Positions 1 through 5,291 of a DNA stretch of 5,291 nucleotides are shown here, one piece after another. The position numbers and the translations under genes are program-made. Positions within the stretch are counted from its first letter, which is position 1. Every line of letters begins with the position of its first letter. Below the pieces are notes generated by a model. It saw nothing but the letters and a program-made list of their open reading frames with translations, had not been told where the DNA came from and made no database searches. This DNA comes from Sedimentisphaerales bacterium (GTDB lineage: Bacteria; Planctomycetota; Phycisphaerae; Sedimentisphaerales; SM23-30), in NCBI GenBank assembly GCA_030634605.1, contig DAOWAK010000125.1, positions 1-5,291 on the forward strand, read 5' to 3'.

Positions 1-2781
1 CAGTTTTCTCAGGCCCGGTCCTACAGTCAGGATGATGGTGCGGCGTTGCGGGGTTTATTTGGCGTGATTTTGAAGCAGAAGGATTGGAGCAAAGCGCAGG
101 AGTTGATAGGGGAAGCGGGTAGGATAAGTAGGTCTGAAGCGCAACTGTTTGAGGGAGATTTGAAAACTGTGCGCGCAATAGCGAGTGAGGCGTTAGCAGA
201 GGAGATGGAAAAAGCCGGCAATAGTGTGGAGGCGAGTCGTCTTCGTGAGGAGTCGCAGAATTTGTGGTCGGATGCCATCGATCGCATGGATGTTTACCTT
301 CAGGAAAATCCATTATCGGTGAATATTCATATTGCAATTGCCCAGGCGTGTTTCAAGTTGCAGCGCTATGACGAAGCTTTGGAATATGCTCAAAAAGCGG
401 TTCAGCAGGACAGGTGCAATTTGCGGGGCAGTTTGTTGCTGATTGGTCAACTGCATTATCGCAATTTGCGGGCGGGGATCGAGAATCTTTCGGAGCAGCG
501 AGTGATTGAACTGGTGCAACTGCTGGACAGGGTTGCCCAGATTAATCCCCGGCATGAGACTTTATTGAAATTGCGTGTAGTATATTACCCGAAATTATTG
601 GCCTTCCGCATGAGTGATTTTGAGGAGCGGCAGCAGGGCCTGAGCGAAGAGGGGCGTGCCCGATTGATGGATTATTTTCGGAAGGTACATGATTTAACGA
701 TTAATAGTTGTCGGGCATTAATCGAGAATAATCCTGCTGATGAAATGAATTGGCGGGCATTGGCGGATGTGATATATCAATATGCCCAAATTGTCTCGGA
801 TGATACGAAGCAGCAGCAGCTTTATGTCGAGGTGGAAGGGGTTTACAAAGAGGCTTTGGCGAAGAATCCCGGTTCTCAGATGCTGGCGCAGGCCCACCGG
901 GATTTTTTGAAGGAAATCGGACGAAGGGGCGATGTTGAGCAGATGTTGTTGAGTGAGTATGAAAGCCAGAGCGGTGAGCAGCAGCAGCAGGCCCGTTTGA
1001 AGTTGGCGAATTTATATTATGAAAATAATCTATATGAGACTGCCGAGCGGTATTTGCAGGAGGCGATTGAGGAGGAACCGGGTAATTCTCAGGCGGTAGG
1101 TATGTTAGCGGAGGTTTATGTTAAAACCGGCAATCAGGAAAAAAGTATTGAGTTATTGAGTAAATATCGCTCGGAGCACGAACCGGTCGAGATGCTTATC
1201 TGGCGTGAGATAGAAATGTTGCTGCAGACGAAGAGTCTGGAAAAGGCGGAGCAGATGCTGGATGAGATGGAAGTTAAATACTCGAAAAATAAATTTTCCT
1301 TGTTGTTGCGAAGCCAATGGGAGCGTTTGCGGACGAATTACGCCAAGGCGGTGGAATATGCTGATCAGGTGCTGGAGAGTGATCCGGGGGATATCAGGGC
1401 AGTTTTAGCGAAAGCGGAAGCCTTGTATTATGATAAAAAGTTAACCGAGGCAGAGGATTGTATCAGGGAAATGCGTGCGAACCTTCCCGCCGACAGTAAC
1501 CAGGGGCGCTTGATGCTTTCTTTGGTTTACTGGTCCCAGGGTAATCGTGATGTCGCCATAGCTGAATTGGAAGCGGGGCTTAAGCAGGAACCCGGAGCAG
1601 CAGAGCTGCGCAAGCGTTTGATTCGATTTTTGTGGTCGGATAAGCGGATGGATGAGTTGGGACGAGTTTATGCGGATACGATAGAAATGTATCCTAAAAA
1701 TATGATGATATATGTTGAAGCTGCCGAGGCTTTGGCCCGTCAGGCCGATGAACAGCGTGCCAGAGGATTTAGTCGAAAAGCAAACAGTTTTTATCGAGAA
1801 GCTTTGGAGCACATGAATGAAGCATCGAAGCTTGCCGACGAGCAGAAAACCGGGAAGCGTAAAGTTATTGTCAGTTTTATAAATATATTAATGCGTGCCG
1901 GAGGTGAGGTCGGGTATAAGCAGGCTTTGTCGTTAGCGAATCAGGGTCTGGGGATGAATTCCAAAGATATTATTATGTTGGTCAAGAAATCTGAAGTCCT
2001 TTATGCTTTGGCTCAGAAGCCGCAAGCCCTTTTGGTATATGAGCAGGCTTTGGCGTTGGTAGGGGAGGATGTCAGTGTCGGCACATTTGTGGTGAGTAGG
2101 GCGGGAAAAGTTGCTGATTCGGTTCAGATGGTTAACTGGTGCAACCAGAAGCTTAGCGAGCGTCCGGATTGGGTGATAATGCGTTTAGTATTGGCGAATC
2201 TGTATATGGGTCAGGGCGACCGTCAAAAGCAGATTGATGAATTATTAGCGGTTCGAGCAAAGGCTACGGAAAAATATTATTATACTATTGATCAGCAGTT
2301 GACGGTTGCATACGAGTTGACGGGGCAGCAGGGAAAATCGGTTGCCTGTTACCGGCGATTGCTGGAAAAAACTCCGGATAATATGCAGTTGCTTAACAAT
2401 TTGGCTTACACCTTGTTTCGTCTTGGTGGACACGAAGAGGAAGCTGTTGAGATGGCGGAAAAAGCCTACCGTCTGGCTAAAGATGATCCAGACGTAATGG
2501 ACACGTATGTCATTGTGCTGCTGGGCAACAAAGATTATGACCAGGCGGTGCTGGTTGCCCGTCAGGCGATTCAGGAGCTTCAGCGTCAAGGCCGGGAGGT
2601 GCGGTCGGAATTTTTGCTTCGTCTGGGGCAGGGGCTTGCCGGGCAGGGGCATAAGAATCAGGCGATGGAACAATACGAGGAAGCTTCGAGGCAAATGACT
2701 TTAGGTTACTTCAGCGAAGACGAATCTTCGTTGCGTAAACAAATAACGGCGGCGATTGAATTGCTTAACACCGAGCAGTAG
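1..2781 (+). CDS. Large TPR-repeat protein, 5'-truncated by window edge
   Basis: The frame is open from base 1 to a TAG stop at 2779-2781, giving 926 visible residues. A TTG at 46 could be taken as a start, but the 15 codons before it are open, read as ordinary protein (beginning QFSQARSYSQ), and no clear ribosome site precedes the TTG. The real start is therefore probably outside the window. The protein is built almost wholly of helical tetratricopeptide-like repeats. The clearest are near residues 106-137 (ACFKLQRYDEALEYAQKAV), 330-362 (LANLYYENNLYETAERYLQEA), 363-395, 430-463, 464-495, 500-532, 725-755, 760-792, 794-828 (NNLAYTLFRLGG), 830-860 and 868-900. More divergent repeats probably fill residues 140-325 and 535-720. 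TPRs are protein-binding solenoids; no catalytic motif is visible. The C-terminal NNLAYTLF...DPDVMDTYVIVLL pattern resembles TPR proteins of exopolysaccharide loci such as PrsT-type proteins (family knowledge). A role as scaffold for polysaccharide assembly or export is inferred from the downstream Wzc-like gene. Signal peptide and location cannot be judged because the N-terminus is missing. Confidence 0.92.
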   Translation, partial: QFSQARSYSQDDGAALRGLFGVILKQKDWSKAQELIGEAGRISRSEAQLFEGDLKTVRAIASEALAEEMEKAGNSVEASRLREESQNLWSDAIDRMDVYLQENPLSVNIHIAIAQACFKLQRYDEALEYAQKAVQQDRCNLRGSLLLIGQLHYRNLRAGIENLSEQRVIELVQLLDRVAQINPRHETLLKLRVVYYPKLLAFRMSDFEERQQGLSEEGRARLMDYFRKVHDLTINSCRALIENNPADEMNWRALADVIYQYAQIVSDDTKQQQLYVEVEGVYKEALAKNPGSQMLAQAHRDFLKEIGRRGDVEQMLLSEYESQSGEQQQQARLKLANLYYENNLYETAERYLQEAIEEEPGNSQAVGMLAEVYVKTGNQEKSIELLSKYRSEHEPVEMLIWREIEMLLQTKSLEKAEQMLDEMEVKYSKNKFSLLLRSQWERLRTNYAKAVEYADQVLESDPGDIRAVLAKAEALYYDKKLTEAEDCIREMRANLPADSNQGRLMLSLVYWSQGNRDVAIAELEAGLKQEPGAAELRKRLIRFLWSDKRMDELGRVYADTIEMYPKNMMIYVEAAEALARQADEQRARGFSRKANSFYREALEHMNEASKLADEQKTGKRKVIVSFINILMRAGGEVGYKQALSLANQGLGMNSKDIIMLVKKSEVLYALAQKPQALLVYEQALALVGEDVSVGTFVVSRAGKVADSVQMVNWCNQKLSERPDWVIMRLVLANLYMGQGDRQKQIDELLAVRAKATEKYYYTIDQQLTVAYELTGQQGKSVACYRRLLEKTPDNMQLLNNLAYTLFRLGGHEEEAVEMAEKAYRLAKDDPDVMDTYVIVLLGNKDYDQAVLVARQAIQELQRQGREVRSEFLLRLGQGLAGQGHKNQAMEQYEEASRQMTLGYFSEDESSLRKQITAAIELLNTEQ

Positions 2782-2810
2782 CAGGAGTTTTAACGGTATT
2801 TGTTACTGCT
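2774..2810 (+). other. Possible RNA hairpin overlapping the TPR gene stop codon
   Basis: AGCAGTA at 2774-2780 is an exact inverted match to TACTGCT at 2804-2810. Pairing continues inward (2781-2785 with 2799-2803) with two Watson-Crick and three G-U pairs, giving a 12-pair stem and a 13-nt loop in RNA. The TAG stop (2779-2781) lies within the left arm. No U-run follows directly; the next bases are AATGGGGTTTTG. It is therefore not a standard intrinsic terminator. It could be a weak attenuator, an mRNA stability element or chance. A shorter alternative pairing, GGTATT 2795-2800 with AATACC 2824-2829, overlaps the right arm, so the two cannot form together. Confidence 0.3.
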
Positions 2811-2839
2811 AATGGGGTTTTGCAATACCAGATTAAGAT

Positions 2840-2845
2840 GAGGAA
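2840..2845 (+). promoter_or_regulatory. Ribosome binding site deciding the GTG start of the kinase gene
   Basis: GAGGAA, with core AGGA at 2841-2844, lies 7 nt before the GTG at 2852. This is good spacing and supports GTG rather than the in-frame ATGs at 2864 (residue 5) or 2882 (residue 11). Neither ATG has a comparably placed purine-rich site: the bases before 2864 are the GTG codon region and those before 2882 read ACCACCGGGA. Confidence 0.75.
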
Positions 2846-2851
2846 ATAAAC

Positions 2852-5107
2852 GTGAGCAGACAGATGGCATTACCACCGGGAATGGATAAGTTGATGGTTC
2901 GGAAAGCCTCGCCGGCAGCAGCGGCGGCGGCTACTACATTTACGTTTCGAGAAGTAGTCGGGATGCTTCGTCGTCGGATGTGGTTGATTATTATTTTGAC
3001 GGGCTTGATGGCTGCTATATTTTCGGCAGGTTGTTTTTTCTGGCGGCGTACTAATCCGCAATACACATCTACAGGCTTGATTCGCTGCAATATGCCCGGT
3101 CAGGAAAATATTCTGCTGGGGGTAACTCCGGCTATGCGATCGGATATTATATCGCTGCAAACTCAGAACCAGGCGATGTTTTTGAGTAGTGAATATTTTC
3201 TGGGGCAGGTTTTGTCCAAACGCTACAAAGTTAAAAGTACAAACTGGTACAAGCAGAGGCAGGACAAGCCGACGGAGATATTACGTGACCTGAGTAAGGC
3301 GTTTTCGGCGAGTCCCGGTCGGAACACCCAATTTGTTCAAGTCTTTATGCGGGCCAACAGCGAAGTTGAAGCCAAAGGTATTCTGGACGAGATACTGGAG
3401 CAGTTTCGCCAGATAATGAAAGATCGAGCCGAAGGTGATGCCGGGGAAAAACTGGCGGCATTAAATAAAGAAAAGAAAAAACTTGATTCGGTAATTATGT
3501 TGAGAAAAGGCAAATTAACAACATTAAGAGAGCTGGCCAAAGTTCCCGGAGGTCTCGAAAGGGGCGGCGGGGGCATGGTGATGGAGGAGTTGAGGGCGAT
3601 TATGATCGAAAAGCTCACCCTTGAAGCTCAGATAAAAAAAGCTTCGCTTGATTGGGAGGACTTGCAGGAAGATGTTCGGGCTAATGGGATTTCCGGGGCG
3701 GTTCAGGCGGCGATCAATAATGATCCAACAATATTGCGTCATCAGGCGCAATTGATGTCTTTTCAGACTCATCTTGACGGCTTGCTGGATCGTTTGGGGC
3801 CTGAGCATCAGGAGGTTCAGAAGACCCGCACATTAATGGATAGTATTAGTGAGCAGATTCGTCAACGTGAGTTGCAGTTACAACAGCAGTATTCCAATGC
3901 CGAGCAAACTATGCTGGAAAGGGATATTGCATCCCTCCAGGCAGAGTATGAAAGAGTTGTTTCTCAGCACGAAGTACTTTTGTCGCGGCAAAGCAAAGTA
4001 GATAGAAGTAGGGTGGAATATATTCAGTTGCAGGCAGAAATTGAGGATATGCAGCAGCGTGCGGAAAGGTTTGAAGAGCGGATTAACAGTTATAAGTTGA
4101 AGTATGATAATCCTAGGTTGGAAGCCGTGGTTGAAAGCCTGGGTACCAAACCGCGTTTTATCAGTTTTCCCCGTTATTCAATGTTTATTCCCGGCGGCAT
4201 ATTTTTGGGTATCATGTTATCGTTGGGTCTGGTATTTCTGCTGGAATTCCTGGACGATTCGATTAAAACTCCCAGCGATATTGTTAAGCATCTGCATGTT
4301 CCGATGCTGGGGATGGTGCCGGAATATGACGAATTAGATAGTGATGAAGTTGAAATTGCCAAGATAGCTTATATTCATCCTCATGCTATGATGAGTGAGT
4401 CCTTCCGTCAAATCAGAACCAATCTTTACTATTCCGCGCCTGCGGAAAACATGCGTACTTTGCTGGTAACCAGTTGTTCTGCCAAATGCGGAAAAACTTC
4501 CACTGCGGTAAATTTGGCGATTACCCTGGCGGTTGAGGGTAAACGTGTATTAGTAGTTGACGCGAATTTCCGCAAGTCAGCAATAAATCGTTTGTTTGCT
4601 CAAGAGGGCGCGCCGCGAGGTTTAAGCAATATTCTCGTCGGTCAAACACCTGCGGCAGAGGTTATTCGCAAAACAGAAATTGAAGGGCTTGATGTTATGG
4701 ATGCCGGTCCGGAGCCTCCCAATCCGTCCGGGCTGCTCAATAGTGACCGGATGAAAGTTTTTCTGGAAAGCCAAAAGGGTTATTACGATCATGTTATTAT
4801 CGATGGGCCGCCGGCGCTGGTGGTTTCCGACGCGCGAATATTGGCGGACTGGACCGATGGTACCATTATCGTAGTACATGCCGGCGATACTTCTCGCGGA
4901 ATCGTGCAGCGTTTGATTCGTGAGTTGAGAACTGACAAAGTTCAGATTATGGGAGTGGTGTTGAATTGTGTTCGGCCGCAAAAGGGTGGTTATTTCCGCA
5001 AGAGTTACGAAACTTATTATGATTACGTCGGCCACCGGGAAACGGCATCAGCTTCGCTTCCGGAAGGGATTGCGGATCAGGATGTGGATTCTGAGAAGAC
5101 ATCCTGA
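2852..5107 (+). CDS. Wzc-like polysaccharide co-polymerase / BY-family tyrosine autokinase
   Basis: This 751-residue inner-membrane protein starts at GTG with a good ribosome site and ends at TGA. After a short N-terminal tail containing six alanines in a row (residues 22-27), a Wzz-type region begins near 31. Transmembrane helix 1 is about 43-64 and helix 2 about 445-466, leaving some 375 residues outside the membrane, rich in coiled coil (about 195-230, 245-275, 325-415). LEFLDDSIKTP (464-474) is the usual segment after helix 2. The cytoplasmic kinase domain shows an EX2RX2R oligomerisation motif (E516, R519, R522), a Walker A loop SAKCGKT (543-549, K548), Walker A' VLVVDANFR (566-574), GPEPPNPSGLL (619-629) and Walker B VIIDGPP (648-654, D651). 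A C-terminal tyrosine cluster (Y714, Y719, Y722, Y723, Y725) is the expected autophosphorylation tail. In this family, phosphorylation cycles control capsule or exopolysaccharide chain length and export. Departures from consensus are Asn572 for the second Walker A' Asp, Lys-Cys in the P-loop, and Gly627 in NPSELL. Family assignment is firm; kinase activity and the polymer handled are inferred. Confidence 0.94.
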   Translation: MSRQMALPPGMDKLMVRKASPAAAAAATTFTFREVVGMLRRRMWLIIILTGLMAAIFSAGCFFWRRTNPQYTSTGLIRCNMPGQENILLGVTPAMRSDIISLQTQNQAMFLSSEYFLGQVLSKRYKVKSTNWYKQRQDKPTEILRDLSKAFSASPGRNTQFVQVFMRANSEVEAKGILDEILEQFRQIMKDRAEGDAGEKLAALNKEKKKLDSVIMLRKGKLTTLRELAKVPGGLERGGGGMVMEELRAIMIEKLTLEAQIKKASLDWEDLQEDVRANGISGAVQAAINNDPTILRHQAQLMSFQTHLDGLLDRLGPEHQEVQKTRTLMDSISEQIRQRELQLQQQYSNAEQTMLERDIASLQAEYERVVSQHEVLLSRQSKVDRSRVEYIQLQAEIEDMQQRAERFEERINSYKLKYDNPRLEAVVESLGTKPRFISFPRYSMFIPGGIFLGIMLSLGLVFLLEFLDDSIKTPSDIVKHLHVPMLGMVPEYDELDSDEVEIAKIAYIHPHAMMSESFRQIRTNLYYSAPAENMRTLLVTSCSAKCGKTSTAVNLAITLAVEGKRVLVVDANFRKSAINRLFAQEGAPRGLSNILVGQTPAAEVIRKTEIEGLDVMDAGPEPPNPSGLLNSDRMKVFLESQKGYYDHVIIDGPPALVVSDARILADWTDGTIIVVHAGDTSRGIVQRLIRELRTDKVQIMGVVLNCVRPQKGGYFRKSYETYYDYVGHRETASASLPEGIADQDVDSEKTS

Positions 5108-5173
5108 GCAAGATAGAAATTAAAAATTAATCACAGAATAATTTTGCCCAGACGAGATATTCAGGAGAACAAC
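5108..5173 (+). other. AT-rich spacer between kinase and dehydrogenase genes
   Basis: This 66-nt gap is strongly AT-rich in its first half. It holds the inverted repeat AAAATTA (5123-5129) / TAATTTT (5139-5145), which could form only a weak A-T stem, so it is not a convincing terminator. No -35/-10 pair can be named with confidence. Read-through from the kinase gene is the simplest reading, but an internal promoter is not excluded. Confidence 0.3.
5163..5167 (+). promoter_or_regulatory. Ribosome binding site for the dehydrogenase gene
   Basis: AGGAG lies 6 nt before the ATG at 5174. This is a near-ideal Shine-Dalgarno sequence. It fixes the start so that a short basic tail precedes the nucleotide-binding fold. 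Confidence 0.8.
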
Positions 5174-5291
5174 ATGGCCAAACGCAGCCAGGCAACCAAA
5201 AAGCGACAGGAAATTATAGGTATCGTGGGGATGGGTTATGTCGGGTTACCCTTGGCACTGGCGTTTTGGGGCGCGGGGTCCAAGGTAGTAG
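5174..5291 (+). CDS. Nucleotide-sugar dehydrogenase (UDP-HexNAc 6-dehydrogenase type), 3'-truncated
   Basis: Only the first 39 residues are in the window. The start is ATG with AGGAG 6 nt upstream. About 13 residues of basic tail (MAKRSQATKKRQ) lead into IIGIVGMGYVGLPLALAF, the first beta strand and glycine-rich NAD-binding loop (GxGxxG: G19, G21, G24) of a Rossmann fold. GYVGLPLA is typical of the WecC/WbpA/TviB branch, which oxidises C6 of UDP-N-acetylhexosamines to uronic acids with NAD; UDP-glucose dehydrogenases usually read GYVGL followed by a different stretch (family knowledge). The catalytic cysteine and substrate-binding domains lie beyond the right edge, so substrate choice is unproven. 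Its place behind a Wzc-like gene fits supply of an activated uronic acid for the same polysaccharide. The basic N-terminal extension may be slightly longer than in many relatives. Confidence 0.9.
   Translation, partial: MAKRSQATKKRQEIIGIVGMGYVGLPLALAFWGAGSKVV

Noticed and set aside
46..48. TTG as the start codon of the TPR protein
   Set aside because: The frame is open back to base 1 with protein-like sequence, and there is no convincing Shine-Dalgarno sequence upstream; the gene is better read as truncated by the window edge.
979..990. (CAG)4 run, with another (CAG)3 at 811-819, as possible unstable microsatellites
   Set aside because: They are short glutamine codon runs within a Gln-rich helical protein, in frame, and too short to suggest slippage-based phase variation.
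2245..2694. Antisense reading frame of 149 codons opposite the TPR gene
   Set aside because: It lies wholly inside a well-supported coding gene, shows no recognisable domain, and its composition looks like the complement of TPR coding sequence. The other antisense frames were rejected for the same reason.
2912..2935. Alanine-coding GCN run near the kinase N-terminus as a repeat element
   Set aside because: The codons are mixed (GCA, GCG, GCT), so it is not a simple DNA repeat; it is a short low-complexity tail before the Wzz region.
4104..4337. Overlapping + strand frame of 77 codons inside the kinase gene
   Set aside because: It is a Trp/Cys-rich shadow of the transmembrane helix 2 region in another frame, with no independent support.
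5123..5145. Inverted repeat AAAATTA/TAATTTT as a transcription terminator
   Set aside because: The stem would be only A-T pairs and is followed by a short T-run that is itself part of the arm; it is too weak for an intrinsic terminator and likely reflects AT-rich composition.

Overview
This window looks like part of a bacterial cell-envelope polysaccharide (capsule/exopolysaccharide) synthesis and export locus. Three genes lie on the + strand in the same direction: the 3' part of a large TPR-repeat protein, a complete Wzc-like polysaccharide co-polymerase fused to a tyrosine autokinase, and the first 39 codons of a nucleotide-sugar dehydrogenase. Gaps of 70 and 66 nt separate them, and I see no convincing terminator in either gap, so they could be co-transcribed. 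There are no RNA genes, CRISPR arrays, insertion sequences or long repeats that I can support.

Organism: the base composition is moderate, and both complete starts are preceded by purine-rich Shine-Dalgarno sequences. The kinase and its chromosomal domain are fused in one chain, as is usual in Gram-negative and other diderm bacteria; Firmicutes usually split it into two proteins. The protein style (long TPR protein beside a Wzc-like protein whose Walker A' reads DANFR) reminds me of Planctomycetes, perhaps Phycisphaerae. That is an impression from memory, not a demonstrated assignment.

Layout: 1-2781 is a TPR protein open at the left edge, so its true start and any signal peptide lie outside. 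2782-2851 is a spacer with a possible hairpin that overlaps the TPR stop codon. 2852-5107 is the BY-kinase/Wzz-type protein, starting at GTG. 5108-5173 is an AT-rich spacer. 5174-5291 is the start of a UDP-HexNAc 6-dehydrogenase-type protein, cut by the right edge.

How they could work together (inference): the dehydrogenase would make a nucleotide-activated uronic acid for the polymer. The Wzc-like protein would regulate chain polymerisation and export across the inner membrane through cycles of tyrosine phosphorylation. The TPR protein could be a scaffold for the assembly or export complex. The most notable sequence details are the changes from consensus in the kinase nucleotide-binding motifs (Walker A' second Asp to Asn; a Cys-containing P-loop; NPSGLL instead of NPSELL) and the stop-codon hairpin.
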